DNA of 54,986 nucleotides. Source: Actinomycetota bacterium. Lineage in GTDB: Bacteria; Actinomycetota; Acidimicrobiia; Acidimicrobiales; JAMCPD01. The translations under genes were made by a program, and so were the position numbers. Position 1 is the stretch's first letter. Each line of letters starts with the position of its first letter. The notes below the pieces were generated by a model. It had not been told where the DNA came from and ran no database searches. It saw only the letters and a list, made by a program, of their open reading frames with translations. The stretch is taken from positions 1-54,986 of the forward strand of contig JAMCPD010000007.1 of NCBI GenBank assembly GCA_023379935.1. Direction: 5' to 3'. This document shows, in pieces, positions 35,902 through 43,432 of this stretch.

Positions 35902-36981
35902 GTGAAGGCATTAACGGTAATACCCAAGAAAGCAGACAGTTTAAGTTTGTCGGACATTGACGAACCTTTAGAGTCCGATGGTGATGTGTTGGTAGAAACC
36001 TTGGCCGTGGGGGTTTGTGGAACAGACTTTGAAATTGTCTCCGGTGCTTATGGCTGGCCGCCCAAAGGCAAAGACCGTTTGGTATTAGGGCATGAGTCGC
36101 TTGGCAGGGTTTTAGAAGTTGATGATGGAGTTGTAAGAGGTGACGGTGAGATTAAAAAGGGTGATCTGGTTGTAGGGATTGTAAGGCGTCCCGACCCGGT
36201 GCCATGCCATAACTGTGCAATAGGAGAATGGGATTTTTGTCGTAATGGACTTTACACTGAAAGAGGCATAAAAGAGCATGACGGTTACTGCTCTGAACGT
36301 TACAGGATTTCCCCCAATTTTGCTGTAAAAGTAGATCCTTCCTTAGGCACTTTAGGAGTACTGTTAGAGCCTACCAGTGTAGTGGCTAAGGCTTGGGAGC
36401 AGGTAATGAACATAGGCAATAGAGCTTTTTTCGGACCTAAAAAAGTAGTGGTAACCGGAGCAGGCCCCATCGGTCTTCTTGCGGCGTTATTAGGAGTACA
36501 AAAAGGTTTGGAAGTTCATGTGTTGGACAGAGTTTCTCAAGGTATAAAACCAGACTTGGTGGCTGGGATTGGGGCACATTATCATGACAACCCGTTGAGG
36601 GATGTTCTTATTGACGGCGATACCAATGTAGTTCTTGAGTGTACCGGTGTCGGTGAACTGGTTTTTGACGCTATGGAGCATTTGGCTCCGGGGGGAGTTG
36701 TATGCCTGACGGGGGTGTCCTCCGGAGGAAGAGCATTACAGGTGGATGCAGGTGCTTTAAACAGGTCTATGGTTCTTGAAAATGAAGCTGTGGTTGGGTC
36801 GGTAAATGCCAATAGACGCCACTATCAAGCAGCTGCGGATGCATTGGCTAAAGCTGATCCTGCCTGGTTGAACAGACTGATCACCCGTAAGGTGCCTTTG
36901 GATGAGTACGCCCAAGCCTTTGTGAAGCGAGATGATGATGTCAAGGTGGTTATAGAGGTTTCGACAGATGTGCGCTGGTAG
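35902..36981 (+). CDS. Zinc-dependent glucose 1-dehydrogenase-like medium-chain dehydrogenase
   Basis: 359 residues from GTG 35902, chosen because AAGGAG lies 7 bases upstream; the frame opens earlier but that overlaps the GH15 gene. Catalytic zinc site GVCGTDFEIVSG and LGHESLGRVLEV; a structural zinc region rich in Cys/His (PVPCHNCAIGEWDFCRNGLYTERGIKEHDG-type); NAD(P)-binding GAGPIGLLAALLG. The lengths and motifs fit archaeal-type glucose dehydrogenases that oxidise glucose to gluconolactone. It follows the GH15 gene, so the pair could hydrolyse a glucoside and oxidise the released glucose. Confidence 0.82.
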   Translation: MKALTVIPKKADSLSLSDIDEPLESDGDVLVETLAVGVCGTDFEIVSGAYGWPPKGKDRLVLGHESLGRVLEVDDGVVRGDGEIKKGDLVVGIVRRPDPVPCHNCAIGEWDFCRNGLYTERGIKEHDGYCSERYRISPNFAVKVDPSLGTLGVLLEPTSVVAKAWEQVMNIGNRAFFGPKKVVVTGAGPIGLLAALLGVQKGLEVHVLDRVSQGIKPDLVAGIGAHYHDNPLRDVLIDGDTNVVLECTGVGELVFDAMEHLAPGGVVCLTGVSSGGRALQVDAGALNRSMVLENEAVVGSVNANRRHYQAAADALAKADPAWLNRLITRKVPLDEYAQAFVKRDDDVKVVIEVSTDVRW

Positions 36982-37008
36982 CGTGAGTTGCTGTGCGGCA
37001 GGTGTTAA

Positions 37009-37971
37009 TTGACCGATACCGACTGCGGTAAGGTGATTGCACCGGGCGTGATCCAGATAGATACCTTGCTTGGCGGTTGGCAACAGGTAACTGCAGGGTA
37101 TCTGATACAAGGTCCCGCTCCTGTATTGGTGGAGACGGGTAGCCAGACCTCTGTGGCAACTTTGCTAACAGCACTTGGCAAGTTGGGTGTGGGTGCTGAC
37201 GATTTAGCCGGTGTTGCAGTAACTCATATACATTTGGATCATGCAGGCGGAGTTGGAGATGTGGCGCAAGCCTTTCGGAAAGCAACCGTATATGTACATC
37301 AACAAGGTGCCCGCCATTTGGTGGATCCAACCCGTTTGGTAACCTCTGCTCATATGGTATATGGGCATTTGTTGGATTCACTTTACGGACGACTTCTTCC
37401 GACACCACCAGATCGTGTGCATGTGCTTGAAGATGAGGAAGAGATTGCTATAGGTAATGGCAGAAGTCTGAAAGCAATATATTCTCCGGGGCATGCCAAG
37501 CATCATATGGCTTTGTATGACTCTGCAAGCGGTTTGTTGTTCGTTGGTGATGCCGTAGGTGTGCGACTACCCGATATAGGTATATTACGCCCTGCAACCC
37601 CGCCTCCTGATTTTGATTTAGACCTTGCGCTTGGATCGTTGAAACGTTTCTCTCGTTGGCAACCTTATAGACTGGCTTTAGCTCACTACGGTTTGGTGGA
37701 TATTGATCCTCAGATATTACTGGAGGAGGCGGAATCAACCTTACAGAAATGGGCTGATGTTGCGACGAAGGCCTGGAATCAGGGAGGTGACATAGAGCAA
37801 GCTTTGGCCAAGGAGTTCACTGTTACACTGAATCAACCCAACAAATTGGATCCAGCCCAGCTCAAAAGACTTGAAACCTTAAGTGGTATCCATTCCAATG
37901 CTGCCGGGTTTGCTCGTTGGCTTCGTCATCGTTCTGATTCCCCACCACCATCCGCTGATGAACTGGCTTGA
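37009..37971 (+). CDS. Metallo-beta-lactamase fold hydrolase
   Basis: 320 residues, probable TTG start with a weak AGGTG upstream. The HxHxDH zinc motif reads VTHIHLDHAGGVGD near residue 72, with later metal ligands in YSPGHAKHHMALYD and LLFVGDAVG. The C-terminal third is helical. Such enzymes hydrolyse thioesters, lactones or phosphodiesters. Its place 27 bases after glucose dehydrogenase makes a lactonase role conceivable, but that is a guess. Confidence 0.82.
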   Translation: MTDTDCGKVIAPGVIQIDTLLGGWQQVTAGYLIQGPAPVLVETGSQTSVATLLTALGKLGVGADDLAGVAVTHIHLDHAGGVGDVAQAFRKATVYVHQQGARHLVDPTRLVTSAHMVYGHLLDSLYGRLLPTPPDRVHVLEDEEEIAIGNGRSLKAIYSPGHAKHHMALYDSASGLLFVGDAVGVRLPDIGILRPATPPPDFDLDLALGSLKRFSRWQPYRLALAHYGLVDIDPQILLEEAESTLQKWADVATKAWNQGGDIEQALAKEFTVTLNQPNKLDPAQLKRLETLSGIHSNAAGFARWLRHRSDSPPPSADELA

Positions 37972-38004
37972 ACTTGTAGACAGTCTGAGTGATAGTATGG
38001 TTTT

Positions 38005-38379
38005 ATGCGTAGAAGCTTTGTATTTATTCAACTGTTGATTGTTGTTTTAGCAGCTCTGTTGTCTGCCTGTGGCGCTGAGAATGCTGTTCCCGTATCACAT
38101 CTTCAAGGCCCCCCGAGTATCTTGTTGCATGGGCATCGGGCGGTCGAAGTTATTATAAATTATGACAGTTTTGAACCTTCTGTCACGCATATTAAAGCCG
38201 GGCAAACTGTTGAGTGGAAATTAGAAGGCTGGCCAGACGCTTGCAATGTTACCTTTGCCAGCTTTCATAGTGCCACGGTTTTATCGGGAACTTATTTTCA
38301 CACTTTTAACCGTAAAGGCACTTATCACTATAGCTGCACTACCGAAGCGCGTATGCACGGTATTGTTGTTGTGAGCTAA
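38005..38379 (+). CDS. Lipoprotein with degenerate cupredoxin-like domain
   Basis: 124 residues. The signal peptide has lipobox LLSAC with lipidated Cys22. The mature part has the strand pattern of plastocyanin-like proteins: IKAGQTVEWKLEG, NVTFASF, GTYFHTFNRKGTYHYSC, MHGIVVVS. Of the usual type 1 copper ligands, Cys and Met remain (YSCTTEARMHG). The second His is Glu in the CxxHxxM slot, and the first His (normally in PHNV) appears as ACNV. It probably does not bind copper in the normal way. It may be a structural or altered-metal cupredoxin. Confidence 0.7.
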   Translation: MRRSFVFIQLLIVVLAALLSACGAENAVPVSHLQGPPSILLHGHRAVEVIINYDSFEPSVTHIKAGQTVEWKLEGWPDACNVTFASFHSATVLSGTYFHTFNRKGTYHYSCTTEARMHGIVVVS

Positions 38380-38407
38380 TTTTTCACACTGAGCTAATTT
38401 TTCACAC
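38372..38407. repeat. 18-bp perfect tandem duplication
   Basis: Two adjacent copies of TGAGCTAATTTTTCACAC. The first contains the lipoprotein stop codon; the second is spacer before tRNA-Ser. Confidence 0.9.
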
Positions 38408-38495
38408 TGGCGGAGGGAGTGGGATTTGAACCCACGGTGTCTTTCAACACAGCGGTTTTCGAGACCGCCCGATTCGGCCACTCTCGCATCCCTCC
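38408..38495 (-). tRNA. tRNA-Ser(CGA)
   Basis: Minus-strand class II tRNA with acceptor GGAGGGA/TCCCTCC, a long variable arm, anticodon stem GCGGT/ACCGC and loop CTCGAAA giving anticodon CGA. CCA is encoded. Confidence 0.95.
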
Positions 38496-38539
38496 TTGAT
38501 ATACGAAAAGCTGATGCTAACTTGATACTATCAGTTCAG

Positions 38540-39043
38540 CTATGTCTGGATGGCAATATCCGCAACTTGATGACGTTTGGAACGGTTGCGTAGCTGTTTG
38601 AAAAAGGATTCAAGCAGTTTTGACGAGTCTTCGGCCATAACACCGGCAACAATAGGTATTTCATAATTTAGCCGGGGGTCACCACACAGGTTGTATAAAG
38701 AGCCACATGCTCCCGTTTTTGGATCCAATGCACCAAAAATCAACCTTTTGATTCTTGCGGCTACAAGTGCTCCCGCGCACATTGGGCAAGGTTCTAATGT
38801 AGTTATAATGGTCGTGTTTTCTAAATGCCAACTGCCTATTTTAGCGGCAGCATCACGGAGTACCAGGATTTCCGCATGAGCTGTCGGATCATTTTGTAGT
38901 TCCCGTTCGTTATGGCGGCTGGCTATGAGTTGCCCGTCAATAACCGCCACAGCTCCTATGGGAATATCCCCGTGTCCAATACCGGCTTCAGCTTCTTGTA
39001 AGGCAAGCATCATCCAGTTTTCCAAGATTTTGTTTTCCATCAT
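38540..39043 (-). CDS. tadA: tRNA(Arg) adenosine(34) deaminase
   Basis: About 167 residues. Zinc cytidine/adenosine deaminase fold with THAE-type motif in TAHAEILVLRDAA (metal His and catalytic Glu) and the two Cys in LEPCPMCAGAL. It converts A34 to inosine in the anticodon of tRNA-Arg(ACG), a tRNA encoded at 20168-20243. The frame is open through the antisense of a tRNA-Ser to 39208. The adjacent ATGs at 39043 and 39040, with AAAAGGA just upstream, are the real start region. It lies between two tRNA-Ser genes on the same strand. Confidence 0.92.
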   Translation of the reverse strand: MMENKILENWMMLALQEAEAGIGHGDIPIGAVAVIDGQLIASRHNERELQNDPTAHAEILVLRDAAAKIGSWHLENTTIITTLEPCPMCAGALVAARIKRLIFGALDPKTGACGSLYNLCGDPRLNYEIPIVAGVMAEDSSKLLESFFKQLRNRSKRHQVADIAIQT

Positions 39044-39067
39044 TCCTTTTTCCGATTTTCTATTCAG

Positions 39068-39152
39068 CGGAGGGAGTGGGATTTGAACCCACGGTGGGTT
39101 GCCCCACACACGATTTCCAGTCGTGCCGATTCGGCCGCTCTCGCATCCCTCC
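39068..39152 (-). tRNA. tRNA-Ser(GGA)
   Basis: Minus-strand class II tRNA, acceptor GGAGGGA/TCCCTCC, long variable arm, anticodon stem CACGA/TCGTG and loop CTGGAAA (anticodon GGA). Acceptor, D and TpsiC arms are nearly identical to the tRNA-Ser(CGA) 570 bases away. Confidence 0.95.
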
Positions 39153-39285
39153 TGAAAGCTATTCTTAAACTTTACAGATATTGCTAATGTTTTGTTTCTA
39201 TCTTGCAACCGGCACTTAGTATGATATCACTACCTTGGATGATAACAAGATAAACTGCCATAATAGGTTATTCGTAAGCTATCGG

Positions 39286-39315
39286 TTGACGGTGTTAACT
39301 TACGATTGTTTATAA
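39286..39315 (+). promoter_or_regulatory. Possible promoter in the tRNA-Ser/ffs spacer
   Basis: TTGACG (39286-39291) and TTATAA (39310-39315) with 18-base spacing. It would drive RNA from about 39322, some 245 bases before the SRP RNA. Confidence 0.35.
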
Positions 39316-39420
39316 AAGGTTGTTTCAGAGTTGGTTGAAAGCCGATTTTCAACTCGCAAGACGAAGTTGATAATCAAGATAGACAACCTAAATTGGTGGC
39401 GATCCAAGTAAGATTCCTAC

Positions 39421-39440
39421 TGTTATAAGATGTTATAACA
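39421..39440. repeat. Perfect palindrome, 8-bp arms
   Basis: TGTTATAA, 4-base loop GATG, TTATAACA. AT-rich and symmetric, so it may be a protein-binding site rather than a terminator. Confidence 0.5.
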
Positions 39441-39565
39441 GTTTATGGAAAGCTCGTTGCCCATACTCCGTTATGAGCGAATTTTTAACCGAGTTAAAGA
39501 TCTGTGAAAAATTTAAAGTATATGTTTGCAGAAATTTTTAAATAATAATGCTACTCTTTATATTT

Positions 39566-39667
39566 GGCAGTCAAGCCCTACGCGACAAAATCTTGTGAAC
39601 CGAGTCAGGGTCGGAAGGCAGCAGCTCTCAGCAGGCAGTTTTGGGTGCCGTAGTCAGTTTGACTGCC
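39566..39667 (+). ncRNA. ffs: Signal recognition particle RNA (4.5S type)
   Basis: The conserved tip is present: TTGTGAACCGAGTCAGGG, then GGAAGGCAGCAGC. Terminal arms GGCAGTCAA (39566-39574) and TTGACTGCC (39659-39667) close a ~102-nt hairpin, the small bacterial SRP RNA. It scaffolds Ffh for membrane targeting. Its position just before dnaX is the usual one in actinobacteria. Confidence 0.93.
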
Positions 39668-39748
39668 ACTAATTTAGATGTTTACGGTTGATCTGTTGTG
39701 TGTTTAAGATTGATGTTATACTTTTAGTTCGTGGATGAGGTTATATAA

Positions 39749-41416
39749 ATGTATCAATCCCTTTATCGTCGGTTTCGACCTCAACGTTTTTCTGAGATAA
39801 TTGGGCAGGATCATGTTGTGCTTACTCTGCGTAATGGAGTTATATTTCAAAAAATAGCTCATGCTTACTTATTCTCAGGTCCTCGCGGCACGGGAAAAAC
39901 TTCCACTGCTCGCATATTTGCAAAAGCATTGAACTGCACTGGTCGGGATACAGCTATAGTTGATGGTGAAAGCGTTGCTGATGTATCCCAAGATGAGGGG
40001 GAGCCATGTTGCGTTTGTGATTCTTGTCAGTCCATAGCTGCGGGGTCCAGTCCAAGCGTCTATGAACTTGATGCCGCATCCAATAATGGAGTTGATGCCA
40101 TGAGAAGTTTGATAGAGAATGTAGCTTTGGGGGTGCCGGACAAATGGAAAGTTTACATTATAGACGAGGTCCATATGCTTTCGACCGCCGCCGGGAACAG
40201 CTTGTTGAAAACTTTGGAGGAGCCGCCGCCTTTTGTGCTGTTTGTTCTTGCTACAACCGATCCTCATAAGGTGATACAAACCATAAGAAGCCGTACTCAA
40301 CATTTAGAGTTCAATCTGCTGCCGGAGGCTGTTTTAGCTGAGTTGATAAGCAAAGTTTCTAAAGAAGCACAACTGGATATACCGGGTGATTTAAAAAGCA
40401 CAATAGACGCATGTGCCTATCAAGCAAAGGGGTCTGCGCGTGATGCCCTTACAATTTTGGAACAAATTTCAGTTTCCGGTCAAGTTGATCAAAAACTTCA
40501 CTTAACAGATGAGCTGATTGAAGCATTATCTGCTAAAAGTATGGCTGGGGTTTTCGATACCGTTGATTTGGCGATATCCAAAGGTTACAGCCCGCTTCGT
40601 ATTGCAACAGAACTGGTAGAACAGCTTAGAAAATATTTTTTGATGTTAGTCAATTCTGAACAAACTACCCCCACCAGTGCCGCTTCGCTCGCTTCTAACA
40701 ATCCACTCTTACTCCAAGCACATCGCTTGGGGATGACATATTTAGTGCGGATAATGGAGACTGTAGGCAGGGCCCAAATAGAAATGAACGGGAGTACGGA
40801 ACCGAGGATTATATTGGAAATGGCCTTGGCGCGCTTATGTGATGCACAACTTGACGATTCACCGTCAGCCTTAAAAGAACAGATAAATGATCTGGCACAA
40901 CGGCTCAGACGATTGGAACAAACAACGGGCGCAGATATTGTCCAAGCCCAATCCGCACCGGCTTCAATCACATCGGACCCTCAATCTGAACCGGACCCTC
41001 AATCTGAACCGGGCGGGATTACTACACAGCCCGGTACATCTCCATCGCGGCTTTCATTGACTCGTGACAGTTTAGTCAAGGCTTGGGGAGATCATCTCTT
41101 GTCTAAGCTGAGCCCTAAAATAAAAATGTTATATGGTGCAGGTCGTTTTACTGAAATAGCTGATGATGGATACTGTGTTTTTGCAGTTACCGGTAAGACG
41201 CAGCGGGAACAGTGTGAGAACTATGTTCGAGAAGTTGAAAAAGTTATCAGTGAGTATTTTGAGGTACCTATACGGTTAGCGCTTGTGCTTGAGGAAAATC
41301 ATATGGATCAGCCTGTTATTGAACTGCCTCCTGAATCGAAGATGTCGCCTGAGAAAGAAATTCTGGCGGTATTTCCAAACGCCCAAAGTACTTCGTTGCC
41401 GCAAAACATTACATAG
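39749..41416 (+). CDS. dnaX: DNA polymerase III subunits gamma/tau
   Basis: 555 residues. AAA+ clamp loader: Walker A GPRGTGKTS at 44-52, DEVHMLS, and SRTQHLEF sensor-1-type region. The zinc-binding module has four Cys, but the spacing between the first and second is 23 residues instead of about 8 (CTGRD...EPCCVCDSC). The linker near 400-425 contains DPQSEPDPQSEP from an 18-bp duplication (40974-41009). GAGG 9 bases before the ATG is the ribosome site. It loads the sliding clamp during replication. The next gene is recR, with no ybaB gene between them, although ybaB often lies there. Confidence 0.95.
   Translation: MYQSLYRRFRPQRFSEIIGQDHVVLTLRNGVIFQKIAHAYLFSGPRGTGKTSTARIFAKALNCTGRDTAIVDGESVADVSQDEGEPCCVCDSCQSIAAGSSPSVYELDAASNNGVDAMRSLIENVALGVPDKWKVYIIDEVHMLSTAAGNSLLKTLEEPPPFVLFVLATTDPHKVIQTIRSRTQHLEFNLLPEAVLAELISKVSKEAQLDIPGDLKSTIDACAYQAKGSARDALTILEQISVSGQVDQKLHLTDELIEALSAKSMAGVFDTVDLAISKGYSPLRIATELVEQLRKYFLMLVNSEQTTPTSAASLASNNPLLLQAHRLGMTYLVRIMETVGRAQIEMNGSTEPRIILEMALARLCDAQLDDSPSALKEQINDLAQRLRRLEQTTGADIVQAQSAPASITSDPQSEPDPQSEPGGITTQPGTSPSRLSLTRDSLVKAWGDHLLSKLSPKIKMLYGAGRFTEIADDGYCVFAVTGKTQREQCENYVREVEKVISEYFEVPIRLALVLEENHMDQPVIELPPESKMSPEKEILAVFPNAQSTSLPQNIT
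40974..41009. repeat. 18-bp tandem duplication inside dnaX
   Basis: Two copies of CGGACCCTCAATCTGAAC, in frame, duplicating DPQSEP in the disordered linker between the ATPase core and the C-terminal part. Confidence 0.9.
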
Positions 41417-41437
41417 AATCAAAATACGTGGAATAGA

Positions 41438-42133
41438 ATGCTTACAGAATCATTTCAAAATCTCGTAGAGGAACTACAACGATTACCTGCAATAGGGCCA
41501 AAATCAGCTCAACGTATAGCCTTTCATTTGCTGGGTGTGTCCAAAGAAAATGCCATGGTGCTTGCTAAAGCTATAGCTCGGATGAAAGAACGTGTAGCCA
41601 TATGCCCCAAATGTTTTAGTATATCAGAGATAGGGCAGTCGAAGCCATCAGGAGCAGAGTCGGTGTCATTTGAAACAACAGCAACCTTAGAGACACAACC
41701 AGAGGCTGAGGCAGGAAAAGTGCAAGAATGGCTGTGTTCGCTTTGTGCTGACCCCAACCGCGATTTCTCGTTATTGTGTGTTGTAGAAGATGTCAGGGAT
41801 CTTGTTGCCATAGAAAACACCAATGAATATAAAGGCCTTTATCATGTACTCGGAGGCACTTTAAATCCTTTAGATGGTATAGGCCCAGATCGGCTTAGAA
41901 TTAAAGAGCTGGTTTTGAGAGTTGATGATACGGTTTCAGAGGTCATACTATGCACTAACCCGACATTGGACGGTGAAGCGACTGCTATGTATATAGCAAA
42001 ACTGCTTGCACCCGCTAATGTGAAAGTAACCCGTATAGCCAGCGGACTGCCGGTTGGCGGTGAACTTGAATATGCGGATGAGCTTACACTGGGGCGAGCG
42101 TTAGAGGGGAGAACAGTGCTGTCAACCTCGTAG
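41438..42133 (+). CDS. recR: Recombination protein RecR with enlarged zinc finger
   Basis: 231 residues against about 200 normally. It starts LVEELQRLPAIGPKSAQRIAFHLL (helix-hairpin-helix), then the zinc finger C-x2-C...C-x2-C (CPKC ... CSLC). The gap between the pairs is 40 residues instead of about 8-11. The insert (GQSKPSGAESVSFETTATLETQ-like) is Ser/Thr/Glu-rich. The Toprim domain follows (LLCVVEDVRDLVAIE, NPTLDGEATAMY). RecR works with RecO/RecF in single-strand gap repair. It starts 21 bases after dnaX and is probably co-transcribed. Confidence 0.93.
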   Translation: MLTESFQNLVEELQRLPAIGPKSAQRIAFHLLGVSKENAMVLAKAIARMKERVAICPKCFSISEIGQSKPSGAESVSFETTATLETQPEAEAGKVQEWLCSLCADPNRDFSLLCVVEDVRDLVAIENTNEYKGLYHVLGGTLNPLDGIGPDRLRIKELVLRVDDTVSEVILCTNPTLDGEATAMYIAKLLAPANVKVTRIASGLPVGGELEYADELTLGRALEGRTVLSTS

Positions 42134-42167
42134 GATCACAATTTTTGTTCCCGGGCGCGAGTCAGGC

Positions 42168-43349
42168 TCACAAGGTACGTACACATATAGCATCCCCTTG
42201 TCCGCCACCGCCACATAGTGCCGCCACCCCGACTCCGCCACCACGTCGCTGTAGCTCCATCAACAAGGTAAGAACCAATCTGGTTCCCGATGCACCTATA
42301 GGGTGACCCAAAGCTATGGCTCCGCCGTTTACATTGCACACTTCTTCGGTAATACCCAGATTATCCATAGATGCTGCGCTCACCGCCGCAAATGCTTCGT
42401 TGATTTCAAATAGGTCTACTTCTGAAATTGACTTTTTGGCTTTTTCCAGGGCTTGGTTGATAGCGTTGGCTGGTTGCAAGAGTAAAGATGGATCCGGCCC
42501 GGCTACCTGTCCATAAGAGATGATTTCGCCCAAAGGCTGGATACCCAACGATTCGGCCTTGTCTTTGGAAACAAGCACTACAGCTACCGCTGCATCAGAT
42601 ATTTGACTTGAATTACCTGCTGTTATAGTTCCTTCTTTCGAAAAAGCGGGTGGGAGTTTAGCCAGAGAATCGGGAGTAGTTTCAGGTCTGATTCCCTCAT
42701 CTTTTTCCAGCACGATTGGATCTCCTTTTCTTTGGGGGATGCTTACAGGCACTATTTCTTGGGCAAAGTAGCCCTCCTTTGTGGCTTTTTCCGCTCGGGT
42801 GTGCGACAGAGCGGCAATAGCATCCTGGCGACTTCTTGTTATATTGGCCATGTCAGCGTACCTTTGAGTCGCTTCTCCCATAGAACAGGAATCAAAAGAA
42901 CAGTATAAACCATCGTTCATCATGACATCTATAAGTTCGCCATTACCAAGACGATATCCTTGGCGTGCTTGTGCTAATACATACGGTGCTCTGCTCATTG
43001 ACTCCATGCCACCGGCTACAACAATATCGGCTTCTCCAAGAGAGATCATCTGGTCCGCCAGATGGATGGCATTCAATCCCGACAAACAGACCTTGTTGAC
43101 AGTAGTAGCGGGGACCGTCATTGGTATACCGGCTTTAACGGCTGCCTGCCTTGCGGTTATCTGCCCTTGTCCAGCTTGCAGTACTTGGCCCATAAATACG
43201 TAATCAACGTCGTCATGTGATACCGAAGCTCGTTTTAACGCGGTTTGAATAGCCAGTCCACCAAGTTCCATTGCGCTCAGAGCCGCTAATGCGGACGAAA
43301 GTTTTCCTATGGGAGTCCGTGCGCCTGCAATAATTACCGATTTTGACAT
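42168..43349 (-). CDS. Acetyl-CoA acetyltransferase (thiolase)
   Basis: 393 residues. Active-site Cys88 in NKVCLSGLNAIH, His349 in GGAIALGHPIGASG and Cys379 in LCGGGGQGDAI. It condenses two acetyl-CoA to acetoacetyl-CoA (or the reverse). Biosynthetic thiolases of this length start the ethylmalonyl-CoA pathway, and the divergent next gene is crotonyl-CoA carboxylase/reductase, which supports that direction. Overlap with the far end of the upstream frame of that gene is only apparent. Confidence 0.93.
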   Translation of the reverse strand: MSKSVIIAGARTPIGKLSSALAALSAMELGGLAIQTALKRASVSHDDVDYVFMGQVLQAGQGQITARQAAVKAGIPMTVPATTVNKVCLSGLNAIHLADQMISLGEADIVVAGGMESMSRAPYVLAQARQGYRLGNGELIDVMMNDGLYCSFDSCSMGEATQRYADMANITRSRQDAIAALSHTRAEKATKEGYFAQEIVPVSIPQRKGDPIVLEKDEGIRPETTPDSLAKLPPAFSKEGTITAGNSSQISDAAVAVVLVSKDKAESLGIQPLGEIISYGQVAGPDPSLLLQPANAINQALEKAKKSISEVDLFEINEAFAAVSAASMDNLGITEEVCNVNGGAIALGHPIGASGTRLVLTLLMELQRRGGGVGVAALCGGGGQGDAICVRTL

Positions 43350-43432
43350 TCTTATATCTCCTTCGTAGTTTTTATATTTACTTAAGTTTTAGTATATGCT
43401 GGTTTTTTATGCAACAGTTATATAAAGCAATT

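Larger units (their letters stand above)
39153..39565. other. 413-base spacer with hairpins
   Basis: No protein gene. It holds a possible promoter (39286-39315), an inverted repeat GTTGAAA...TTTCAAC (39334-39353) and a palindrome TGTTATAA-GATG-TTATAACA (39421-39440). Upstream control of ffs or an unannotated small RNA is possible. Confidence 0.4.

Noticed and set aside
39044-39208. Extended N-terminus of tadA
   Set aside because: It is translation of the antisense of tRNA-Ser(GGA); the family start is at 39043/39040.
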